DNA of 64,000 bases from G963663525 sp963663525 (GTDB lineage: Bacteria > Myxococcota_A > SURF-8 > G963663525). The notes beneath the pieces are model-generated. The model saw nothing but the letters and a program-made list of their open reading frames with translations. It did not search any database and was not told the origin of the DNA. Below, one piece after another: positions 27,507 through 36,200 of the stretch. A program made the translations under genes and the position numbers. Positions within the stretch are counted from its first letter, which is position 1. Each line of letters starts with the position of its first letter. Location: assembly GCA_963663525.2 (NCBI GenBank), contig CAXXHC010000001.1, positions 2,852,001 through 2,916,000 of the forward strand, read 5' to 3'.

Positions 27507-27832
27507 CAGCTGCGTCTCAGGGTCAGTGTCACGCCGTCGCCGAGATCCAGCACGACCTCGAAAAATCTCGCGCTGGAAGATTTTGCCTCGGCCTTGTTGC
27601 CATCGCTTTCCTCATCAAGGAGACCGACAGGACCCATGTCGATGAACACGGGAGATTCGTCCGTGTTTTCCGAGGGAAAAGTTCCGCCCGATAGACGACT
27701 GCGCCAGCGATAGAAATTCGAAACCCGAATCGATTCCCTGTCGCAGAATTGTTTCGCACTCAGACCGCTTTTCGTCTGTTGCCGAAGGATCGTTTCCCAC
27801 TGCGACTTGCTGCGTCTCTCCTGCTGCTTCAT
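27506..27832 (-). CDS. tnpA: IS66 accessory protein TnpA
   Basis: 108 residues. N-terminal helix-turn-helix (WETILRQQTKSGLSAKQFCDRESIRVSNFYRWRSRL), the usual IS66 Orf1 motif, then a poorly conserved tail. First gene of the three-gene set, 60 bp inside the right inverted repeat. Confidence 0.9.
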   Translation of the reverse strand: MKQQERRSKSQWETILRQQTKSGLSAKQFCDRESIRVSNFYRWRSRLSGGTFPSENTDESPVFIDMGPVGLLDEESDGNKAEAKSSSARFFEVVLDLGDGVTLTLRRS

Positions 27833-27915
27833 GACCGCCTCCTAAAATGTCACAAAGCACCGAGTTTATTGATTGTCAAAGATCAGATCTATAACGCCGG
27901 TCTCTTACCGCTTAC

Positions 27916-27997
27916 GCACATACTTCGCCGATCACCCTCTACGTTCCGATATCGATTCTAAATCCTGAGTCAACAACGCCGGTCTATTACCGCTTAC
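27916..27997 (+). repeat. second IS66 end, inverted, abutting the complete element
   Basis: Its complement matches 50925-51003 (tnpC 3' end plus terminal repeat GTAAGCGGTAATAGA...). The terminal repeat lies at 27975-27997. A fragment of another IS66 copy was therefore joined head-on to the complete one. Confidence 0.8.
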
Positions 27998-28000
27998 TCA

Positions 28001-28059
28001 GTAGACCACATGTACGGACCACCGGACACTTTTCTCCAGAAGGCATTGACCAACAGCAC
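28001..28059 (-). repeat. junction repeat C, copy 1
   Basis: On the minus strand reads GTGCTGTTGGTCAATGCCTT onward to CATGTGGTCTAC. It is fused at 28059/28060 to the coding part of an IS1-like transposase and on the other side to an IS66 end. Other copies at 49786, 52284, 53912, 54192 and 54539. Confidence 0.85.
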
Positions 28060-28542
28060 GGCGGACACCCACAGCCGCGACCAGACTTCCAGCAGCGTCA
28101 GAACCCAGATCGGCTTCAGCTTCGTGTCCACAAAGGTCCGCATCTCGTCGGCCTGAAGCTCAATCAGATCAAAACCCTTGAGCATCTTGTCATTGAACCG
28201 GTCGGCATGCTTGGCCGTCTTCTCTCTCCAGTTCGCCACCGTGTCCGGTGCCAGACCTTTGATTCGCGCCGTCGCCGAGATGCCAACGCCCTCCACGGCC
28301 ATCGTGGCCACTTCGTCGAAGGTGGAGCGCGACTTTTGCAGGCGATAATAGGGCGTGCCCGCCGTGGAGCCAAAGGTCTTCTTACAGACCTTGCAAAGGT
28401 AACGACGACGTCGACCCTGGCTGGTTTTGTAGAACGAGTGCCGGATGATATTGCCCTTGCCGAACTGACCATGAAGGGGACAATCCGGGTTCATACAGCA
28501 ACGGTCGTTCACGTGCTTACGCTTCATCAGACATCTTTCCAT
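28060..28542 (-). pseudogene. IS1-like transposase, N-terminal half only
   Basis: Contains a zinc-ribbon N-terminus (CMNPDCPLHG, CKVCKKTFGS), a helix-turn-helix (VEGVGISATARIKGLAPDTVANW) and the start of the DDE domain (LQADEMRTFV, then IWVLTLLEVWSRLWVSAV). After SAV the frame enters junction repeat C and ends, so the catalytic half is lost. The matching C-terminal half survives as separate fragments at 37016 and 49306. Start at ATG 28542 or 28527. Confidence 0.85.
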
Positions 28543-28627
28543 GCTTGACAATCGGGAAATATCCTGTACGATCCATAGCATAGATATTCATCTGAGACAA
28601 GAAACAACACCCGATTAGGGAAGCACC
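28517..28627. repeat. IS1-like element left terminus
   Basis: From the transposase start codon out to the terminus, whose complement begins GGTGCTTCCCTAATCGGGTG. This pairs with the right terminus GGTGCTGCCCTATTCAAGTG seen at 37016 and 49306 (about 19 of 24 positions). Related left ends at 6817-6927 and 33103-33210. Confidence 0.8.
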
Positions 28628-28699
28628 TGCGGCGGCCGACTCCGATAAACGCCTAATCTCTTTCCTGGAAAAAATATCCGATTTTCGCAGCTCGGAGCT

Positions 28700-28721
28700 A
28701 ACACTTGAATAGGGCAGTACC
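28700..28721 (-). repeat. IS1-like right terminus remnant beside the pilB-like stop codon
   Basis: Complement of AACACTTGAATAGGGCAGTA differs from the right terminus at 37016 by one base over 22. It ends 2 bp before the stop codon of the receiver-ATPase gene, so the IS reached to the very end of that gene. Confidence 0.75.
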
Positions 28722-28723
28722 TA

Positions 28724-30877
28724 TCACCCCGTCACTCTGATCACTTCATCCACGGAAGTCAACCCTCTCGAAGCCTTCCACAATCCGGTTTCCCTGAGCA
28801 GCTTCATGCCCAGGTTTTTCGTTGCATATTCCCTTATCAATCCTGAGTCAGCTCCGCCTACTATGAGTTTCTTTAGTTGCACGTCGATAGTCAGAACCTC
28901 TTCTATCATCAACCTGCCTTTATATCCAGTATGGCTGCATTTAGAACATCCCGCATGTCCATAAAACCGCATACTGTCGTCTGTTTTAAAATCGTATCTT
29001 TCCAGTTTCAGCTTGATCGTTTGAAGGAGTTCTTTACAGCCTGGGCAGAGTTTGCGCACCAGCCTCTGCGCAGCGATAAGCCTGACTGATTCGGCGACTA
29101 GGTAGGGATCACAACCCATGTTAATGAGCCTTGTTACGCTCGATGAGGCATCGTTGGTGTGAAGAGTCGACAATACAAGATGTCCTGTTAATGCCGCCTT
29201 CATGGCAATGTCCATGGTCTCTTTATCCCGCATCTCGCCCACCATTATCACATCCGGGTCTTGGCGAAGAAAAGATCTCAGAGCTTTTGAAAAATCCAAC
29301 CCTACAAGAGGGTTCACCTGCACTTGTGTGAGTCTGTGTACTTCATATTCCACCGGATCTTCTACTGTCATTATGTTGCGATGGCTTTCATTAAGTGACT
29401 GAAGCGCCGTGTAAAGAGTCGTGGATTTCCCAGAGCCCGTGGGCCCCGTGACCAGAATGACTCCGTTCGGAAGTAGCACCGAACTCTTGAAAGCCGACAA
29501 CGCCGAAGCTTCCATACCAAGGGCTTCGAGATCGAGCGACACGGCAGAGGAGTCGAGCAGGCGGATGACGACCTTTTCTCCGAACCTTGCAGGAATGCTC
29601 GAAACCCGCATGTCAATTTTTCTACCCGAATGGCTGACCTTTATCCTTCCGTCTTGGGGTAGTCTCCTCTCGGCAATATCCATTAAAGACATTATCTTTA
29701 TTCTTGATACTATCGCTGGAGTCATGGATTTGATTATAGATTCCTGTTCGTACAGAATTCCGTCAACTCTGTAGCGTACGCCTAGACTTATTTCCCTGGG
29801 TTCGATGTGAATATCGCTGGCACCCATCGAAATGGCTTTTTCCAGAATTGCATTTACTGTATTAATTACAGGAGCCTTATTTGCCGATTCCGCGAGAATC
29901 TCGAGAGTGACTCCCTCCTGCTCATCTTTTTCGGATTCTACGCCCGGCGCTGTTTTCCTTGAAAATGTATCGCTTAAAACTTTTATAAGCGAACGCTTTT
30001 TTTCACTTCCGTCGATATACCCAAACAAATCTGCAATTACGTTCGGGTCCGCTATCACCATTTTATAAGACTTTCCCTGCCGAGAGAAGGCATTGAAAAA
30101 ATCCTGAAGCATCAGATCGAAGGGATTGCTCAAAACAAAGGCTATGTCCTTGATGAGATCCTGCAGAGGAACCATTCGATTCGCCCTACAAAAAGGCGTG
30201 GGTACAACACCCAGCATAACATCTTTTTCGTTTATTTGCTCTATATATGGCAAGTTATAAAATTCCGAAATATGTTGAGCCATTTCCCTGTTGGTAAAGC
30301 CTACTAAGCTTCCGAAGGCATATATATTCGCGACTGAGGTCTCTACGAGCATCCTTTTCTGTTCAGCGTCCATTCTGATTTTTTCGATCAAATATTTTTT
30401 AAACCTTTCAAATCCGTACTTACCCGAATCCTCCGGTTCATCTTTCCGTGACATATCCTGAAGATTTTTCCACTGCCTTCTCAGCTTTAATCCCTTTTCT
30501 ACCTTGTCCAGAAGGTCACTTTTAGAAAAGGGTTTTACAATGTAATCGGTTGCCCCAACTGAAAACGCTTTTGCTCGATCCTTTTCATCTCCTAAAGCCG
30601 TTACGAATATTACTGGGATGTTAAAAGTAGTTTCACTTTTCTGCAACTCGTTGCAAACCTCGAACCCATTCATGCCGGGCATCATAATGTCTAGGAGTAT
30701 GACATCGGGTTCGTGTTCCTCGGCCTGCTTTATTGCTTCCTCACCGTTGATCGCGAAAATTGTTTCATAGCTCTTTTTGCTTAGAATGGTCCTCATTATT
30801 CTTTGCTGAAGCTTTTCATCGTCCACTGCCAGAATCAAAGGTTCTTCACAAGATTTATTGCCAGCATCGGTCATCAT
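28724..30877 (-). CDS. receiver domain fused to a PilB/GspE-type secretion ATPase
   Basis: 717 residues. Residues 12-125 are a response-regulator receiver with the phosphoacceptor in VILLDIMMPG and Lys in IVKPFS. An MshEN/GspE N-domain follows (about 190-290), then the type II secretion / type IV pilus assembly ATPase: Walker A GPTGSGKST, Asp box VEDPVEYE, Walker B VIMVGEMRD, His box HLVLSTLHTNDA, and a zinc tetracysteine CPGC...CSKC near the C-terminus. It should energise pilin or pseudopilin assembly under phosphorelay control. No other pilus genes are in the window. It overlaps the upstream kinase by 4 bp (ATGA). Confidence 0.92.
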   Translation of the reverse strand: MMTDAGNKSCEEPLILAVDDEKLQQRIMRTILSKKSYETIFAINGEEAIKQAEEHEPDVILLDIMMPGMNGFEVCNELQKSETTFNIPVIFVTALGDEKDRAKAFSVGATDYIVKPFSKSDLLDKVEKGLKLRRQWKNLQDMSRKDEPEDSGKYGFERFKKYLIEKIRMDAEQKRMLVETSVANIYAFGSLVGFTNREMAQHISEFYNLPYIEQINEKDVMLGVVPTPFCRANRMVPLQDLIKDIAFVLSNPFDLMLQDFFNAFSRQGKSYKMVIADPNVIADLFGYIDGSEKKRSLIKVLSDTFSRKTAPGVESEKDEQEGVTLEILAESANKAPVINTVNAILEKAISMGASDIHIEPREISLGVRYRVDGILYEQESIIKSMTPAIVSRIKIMSLMDIAERRLPQDGRIKVSHSGRKIDMRVSSIPARFGEKVVIRLLDSSAVSLDLEALGMEASALSAFKSSVLLPNGVILVTGPTGSGKSTTLYTALQSLNESHRNIMTVEDPVEYEVHRLTQVQVNPLVGLDFSKALRSFLRQDPDVIMVGEMRDKETMDIAMKAALTGHLVLSTLHTNDASSSVTRLINMGCDPYLVAESVRLIAAQRLVRKLCPGCKELLQTIKLKLERYDFKTDDSMRFYGHAGCSKCSHTGYKGRLMIEEVLTIDVQLKKLIVGGADSGLIREYATKNLGMKLLRETGLWKASRGLTSVDEVIRVTG

Positions 30878-32907
30878 TCATCCCCTTTGAAATCTTCGAA
30901 AACTTTCTTAAAGCTTTCAAAAGCTTCTTCAAGGCACTCTATCATTTGATCAGAATGCTCAAAGTTATTTTTACTCCCAGCTTCTTCTAGGGCCAGCGCG
31001 GCGTCTCTCGTCGCGCCTGCTCCTATGGAGGCTGCATTGCCTTTTATGGAATGGGCGGCAAGCTGGACATTCTCCGCATCCTTTCGTTCCAATGCCTCCT
31101 TTAGAACTTTCATTTTTACGGTATTCTCATTTATAAATTCTTCAATCAACTCGCACCAGATTTTCTCATCGTCAACTATATCCATTAGGTGCTTACGGTC
31201 AAGAATTCTGTCTCTATTTTCATTTATGATAGCTTGTATCACATTGGATGCATCTTTAGAGTTTGTAACTTTTCTAGACAGATATTTGAGGACAATTTCA
31301 GAGAATTCATGCCTTTGGATGGGCTTTGAGACAAAATCGTTCATGCCCGCCTTGATGCACAGATCCATATCCTCCGCTGTACTTTTCGCCGTCATTGCCA
31401 ATATGGGAATGTTATGATCAAGCACCGGAGACGAAACGTCCCGAATCCTTCGCGTCGCCTCAAGCCCATCCATTACAGGCATGTCCATATCCATAAATAC
31501 CAGATTGTAAGCTCTGTTTGAAAGAGCCTCTACTGCGAGTGCCCCGTTCTCTACCTCGTCTACCTCAAAACCGTGATTTTGTAGAAATAGCTTCGCCACT
31601 ATTCTGTTTGTTAACCCATCGTCGGCTACCAATATTTTGTAACCAGAACCCAATTTTGTTTCTGGATCGCTTTTTGCCTGATCTGCAACCTCTGCTTCAA
31701 TAGGTATGGAAGCTTCATCGCGTTCTGTAGTAGTAGCAGATGCCAATTTGTCAGTGGAAGGTCTCGCACAAGCCTGCAACTTAAATGTAAAGGTTGTTCC
31801 ATTCTCAATGTTGGAGGTGAATGCCACTTTTCCACCGAGATATTTTTCGCCGAACAGTTTATTACTATATGTGCCAATCCCTCTCCCACTCCCCTTTGTG
31901 CTGAAGGATCTTTGAAACACTTGCATCTGAACATTTATCGGCATCACTCCCGGATTGTTGACGAAAAAAATAGCTAAACCGTTTTTTTCCTTCACTCCAA
32001 ATGTTACGCGTTCTCCTTCTGTGTCCGCCTCCAGAGCGTTCTTAACTATATTTTCCAGAATCCTTCGTAAAAGCTCGATATCTGTTTCAATATAAACATC
32101 GTCCATGCGTTCGAAAATAAGCTTGTGGTCCTTCGTCACTTGATACCTAGAGAAAAGCGAGTACACCTGTCTTAAGACATCGGAGGCCAACACTCTTTGT
32201 AGATCAAGCTGCAGGCTTCCATTTTCCGCTTCGATCAGCTTCCGTTGACCGATTATTTCTTTTGCCAATGTCTCTGATTGGTATTCCAAATTAATTCTAA
32301 AATCTTCTACTTCTGCAATATTTTCTGCACTACCGTATAACTTGCTTAGTTTCTTCAGGTCGCAGATAGTATTGTATAAGTCGTGTGTAAATGTATGCTC
32401 CAATACTTCTCGACGTTTCTCGCAACTGATATCACGTAAAACTGTAAAAATGATCTTTATCCCGTCGATTGTCTCTTGCTTGGTAACTACCTCTAGGTCT
32501 AAGGCGTATTTGTTGACAAGCAAAACACGGCATTCGCATTTTATCTGCTCTTTCACTTCAAGGCTTCTTAGAACAGCGGTGGTCAAACCACAAAATGTGC
32601 ATTTTTGCCCGGTCCCACAGCCTGACGGGCTTTGTTCTACAAACTCGCATGAAAGCATTTCGCCTAGCCGTTGCCCGATAATTTCATGAACGCTCCGAAG
32701 ACCAAGCTTTTCTAGCATCTTGGCATTGGCGGCGATTACCTGCCTGTGCTGGTTCAGCAACAATGCGGGATCCAGCATGGAATCCAGCAGTTTTGTAATG
32801 ATTTCGTTGCTGCACATCCTGCGCCATACCTTTAAAAGCTTGTCCCTTGTCGTTCTCTCTGGAGAAGCAAAATAGGTTTCCAAGTGTCCGTTAGCTTCGT
32901 TGTCCAT
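30874..32907 (-). CDS. hybrid histidine kinase: PAS, HATPase, receiver, HPt
   Basis: 677 residues from ATG 32907, with AGGTGA upstream; an in-frame ATG at 32946 is weaker. Order: PAS with cysteine cluster (CGTGQKCTFCG, about 105-115), an atypical dimerisation helix with FTHDLYNT as the probable phospho-His site, HATPase (ILENIVKNALEA; GSGRGIGTYSNKLF), a receiver with the acceptor in FMDMDMP, and a C-terminal HPt (AAHSIKGNAASIG). It is a self-contained phosphorelay; the overlapping receiver-ATPase gene is the obvious recipient. No membrane segment, so a cytoplasmic sensor. Confidence 0.92.
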   Translation of the reverse strand: MDNEANGHLETYFASPERTTRDKLLKVWRRMCSNEIITKLLDSMLDPALLLNQHRQVIAANAKMLEKLGLRSVHEIIGQRLGEMLSCEFVEQSPSGCGTGQKCTFCGLTTAVLRSLEVKEQIKCECRVLLVNKYALDLEVVTKQETIDGIKIIFTVLRDISCEKRREVLEHTFTHDLYNTICDLKKLSKLYGSAENIAEVEDFRINLEYQSETLAKEIIGQRKLIEAENGSLQLDLQRVLASDVLRQVYSLFSRYQVTKDHKLIFERMDDVYIETDIELLRRILENIVKNALEADTEGERVTFGVKEKNGLAIFFVNNPGVMPINVQMQVFQRSFSTKGSGRGIGTYSNKLFGEKYLGGKVAFTSNIENGTTFTFKLQACARPSTDKLASATTTERDEASIPIEAEVADQAKSDPETKLGSGYKILVADDGLTNRIVAKLFLQNHGFEVDEVENGALAVEALSNRAYNLVFMDMDMPVMDGLEATRRIRDVSSPVLDHNIPILAMTAKSTAEDMDLCIKAGMNDFVSKPIQRHEFSEIVLKYLSRKVTNSKDASNVIQAIINENRDRILDRKHLMDIVDDEKIWCELIEEFINENTVKMKVLKEALERKDAENVQLAAHSIKGNAASIGAGATRDAALALEEAGSKNNFEHSDQMIECLEEAFESFKKVFEDFKGDE

Positions 32908-32929
32908 ATCAATCACCTCAAGTCTTCTT

Positions 32930-32977
32930 TTAAAGTATAAAGGCAATCACAGATGTGTTCTTTTTTTTATAAAACAT
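32930..32977 (-). CDS. possible 15-residue leader peptide
   Basis: ATG at 32977 preceded by TTTGGAGGAATT, a strong ribosome site, encodes MFYKKKNTSVIAFIL and stops 22 bp before the kinase start. It could couple or attenuate kinase translation, or the ribosome site could be chance. No codon-run attenuator signature beyond three Lys. Confidence 0.35.
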   Translation of the reverse strand: MFYKKKNTSVIAFIL

Positions 32978-33102
32978 GAAAATCAATTCCTCCAAATTCT
33001 ATGTAAACGGCAGCATAGTACTACTATCGAGTCGCTTCCCCTTGTTATACCGTCCTTCAGAGCGCCTATCGGAATACAAGCAGAAGCTTTTTCAAGAACC
33101 GG

Positions 33103-33210
33103 CGCTTCGTCAGACATCTCAACAGCGTTGACAATCATTTATTCTACGGTATAATCTATAACATAGATCCTTTTCTAAGACAAATAACAACACGTATGCA
33201 GGCAAACACC
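33103..33210 (+). repeat. IS1-like left-end remnant, degraded, fused to kinase gene
   Basis: Similar in order to 28517-28627: GCTTCGTCAGACATCT, TTGACAATCA, ATAGATCC, AAGACAAATAACAACACG, ending GGCAAACACC. The putative element boundary (33210) is immediately followed by ATG 33211. Confidence 0.6.
33128..33155 (+). promoter_or_regulatory. sigma-70-type promoter for the BarA-like kinase
   Basis: Perfect TTGACA (33128-33133), 16-bp spacer, perfect TATAAT (33150-33155), about 40 bp before the kinase ATG. It lies inside the IS1-like end remnant; the sister copies have TTGACA but poor -10 boxes (TACGAT, TAGGGT). Confidence 0.7.
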
Positions 33211-36200
33211 ATGAAAGACAATGACGACCATAAAAGTCAGGATAAAACTAATGCAAGTGGAAGTGTTCAATTTATTCAAAAGTATTTTGAACAATTTAAT
33301 TTAAACCAAACAGAACTGCTACGATCAATTTCAATCTCGACCCACGACGCAATTATTATGATCGATTCTAAAGGGCGAATCTCGTTTTGGAACCCTGCTG
33401 CGGAAAGGATGCTACAATACGAAACTAGCGAAGTTCTTGGCAAAGTTTTTCACAAACTAATCGCACCCGAGAGATATCTAGATGCCCATTTTAAAGCCTT
33501 TTCCGTATTTCAAAAAACTGGCCAGGGTGCTGCTATAGGCCAAACCCTAGAACTAGAAGCCATACGAAAAGATAAAGTAGAAATTACGGTTGAGTTGTCC
33601 CTATCGGCAATCAAAGGAGAAGACGGTTGGAATGCTGTTGGCATCATGCGAGATATAACGACACGAAAGGAAGCTGAAAAAGCTCTTGAGGAAAGTGAAA
33701 AACGCTTCATGGATGTAATTTATGCTTCCGACGATGCTCTTTTACTCATCGACGGAGAAAATTTCGTACATTGCAATGATGCAACCACCAAACTACTGGG
33801 GTATTCTAAACAAGAAGAATTTCTAAATACACATCCCTCTGAATTGTCACCGGAAAAGCAACCCGACGGCAGGCTATCGGCTGAAAAAGCAAGCGAAATG
33901 ATACAAATCACCTTTAAAAAAGGTTTCCATCGATTTGAATGGATACACAAAAAAGCAAATGGAGTTTTGTTTCCCGTGGAAGTTTCTCTGACCCCAATAT
34001 TTTACAGAGGCAAAACAATTGTACACTGCCTATGGAGAGACATTACTGAGAAAAAGTTAGCAGAAAAAGAGGCAGAAACCGCTAGAAATAAACTGCTGGC
34101 CATTATGGAAAAAAGTCCATTTGGGGTGGTTCTAATTGGAAAAGATCGAGTAATACGATGGGCAAATGACTACGTGAGAGACCTCGCAAAAGTTGATGAC
34201 TTGTCAAAACTCATTGGAGCGCATTGTGAAACTTATTTGTGTCCTGCCGCACAGAATAAATGCCCTATTATAGACAAGGGAGATACCCTCGACAAATCGG
34301 AGAGAATTCTTCGCAGGCATGATGGTTCACAAATTCCTATTCTAAAGTCTGTAGTATTAGTGGAACATGATGGTGAAGAGGTTCTTCTCGAAACGTTTAT
34401 AGATATCTCTGAGCGAAAAAAAGCGGAATCTGATTTACTCCGGTACTCTAAAGAAATAGAACAAGCGCTAAATTACCAAAAAGCACTCTTCGAGAACAGC
34501 ACGGTAGGAATCCTTGTTGTCACCGGCGACCGGATAATTTCCGACTCCAACCCTTTGTTGTTGGAAATGCTTGGCTATGAACGTGAAGAATTTCTTGGCA
34601 AATCCGTCGAAGTGATGCATGTATCGAGAGAATCATTTGAGCGGTTTGGTATTGAATATTATTCAAAAACAGCGGATAAAAAAAATGTAGCGGTGGAGTA
34701 TCCGTTCCGGAGAAAAAACGGCGATATATTTTGGGCAAGTATCTCTGGGAGCGCCTTTGACAAGAGCGACCTCACCAAAGGTGTTGTGTGGGCAATTTCT
34801 GACATTACGGAACGAAAGCAAGCTGAAAAAGAACTCACTGAAACCAACGAAAAACTCATTCAAGTGACAGCTAGGGCCAATGATATGGCAAAAATAGCTG
34901 AAGCCGCCAACATCGCCAAGAGCCAATTTTTAGCTAACATGAGCCATGAAATCCGCACTCCGATGAATGCCGTGGTAGGTATGTCGGACCTTTTGATGGA
35001 TACTGCGCTGGACTCTAAACAAAAAGAATTTGTCTCTGTGATTTCTAAAAGCGCTGATTCCTTGCTGAATTTAATAAACGATATTCTTGATTATTCCAAG
35101 ATAGAGGCTGAACATCTTGATATAGAGAAGATAGATTTTGATCTGCGCAATTTATTGGAAAACGTGGTCGATGTGCTCGCTCTGCGTGCTTATGAAAAGA
35201 ATCTAGAATTTGTAAGTTTTTTACCTCCGGAAATACCACAGCATCTGATTGGTGACCCAGGTCGTATTCGCCAAGTGATAACAAACCTTGTCAACAATGC
35301 AATCAAATTTACACACGAGGGTGAGGTTTCTATACGAGTTTCCTTGTCCAACGAATTGAATGGGCGAGTGTTACTTAGGTTTGAAATCAAGGATTCGGGC
35401 ATTGGTATGTCAAAGGAAGAAGAACAAAAACTGTTTAAACCCTTTATGCAAGCTGATTCTTCCACTACACGTAAATATGGAGGCACTGGCCTTGGTCTTT
35501 CAATATCAAAAAAACTTGTGGAGCTAATGGGAGGTGAAATAGGCGTAGTAAGCGAAAAAGGACAGGGCTCATCTTTTTGGTTTACTTTGAATATGGCAAA
35601 GCAGAAAACCCAGACAGATAACAAGCACGATATTATTCCAGGAGATATTCGTAAGGTACGAATTCTTGCTGTGGATGATAATGAATCAAATCGAAAAGTC
35701 TTAAGCGCTATGCTGGAAAACTGGGGATGCCGTTTTGATTTGGCGGAGAGTGGAAAGTCCGCACTTGAACGAATGTATGGAGCTGCTTTTGGGAACGATC
35801 CCTTTGGTCTGGTGATAACAGACATGGTTATGCCTAGTATGGACGGGAAAGAATTGGGGAAACTAATTAAGGAAGATGTAAAATTAAAAAATCCCTCACT
35901 TGTAATGCTCACGTCCATTGGTCAAAGGGATGATGCAAATGACCTTTATAAAATCGGTTTCGATGCATATCTCACCAAACCAATAAAGCAATCCCAGATG
36001 TATGATTGTCTTGTGAATGTCATTGGTAGGAGAGAAGAAAAGAACAATGACGCGACAAAAACTCATTTGGTGACTCACCATAGTCTAGCAAAAGATAAGA
36101 AGTTTATTCTCAGTGCGCTATTGGTAGAAGACAATGAGTTTAATCAGATGGTTGCAAAAGAAATCCTGGGCAAACTCGGTCTCGACGTTGAGGTGGCAGG

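Larger units (their letters stand above)
25526..27915 (-). mobile_element. complete IS66-family element, about 2390 bp
   Basis: 23-bp perfect inverted repeats: 25526-25548 (GTAAGCGGTAAGAGACC...) and its complement at 27893-27915. It carries the three-gene IS66 set tnpA-tnpB-tnpC on the minus strand. The 8-bp flanks do not match each other, so the copy has been rearranged since insertion. A second, truncated copy lies at 50925-52283. Confidence 0.9.

Noticed and set aside
28001..28059. Integron attC site as explanation of junction repeat C
   Set aside because: No GTTRRRY core or attC-type paired boxes, and no integron integrase in the window.
28545..28572. Promoter on the plus strand at TTGACA 28545
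   Set aside because: The -10 position is TACGAT and no plus-strand gene follows; kept only as part of the IS-end repeat.
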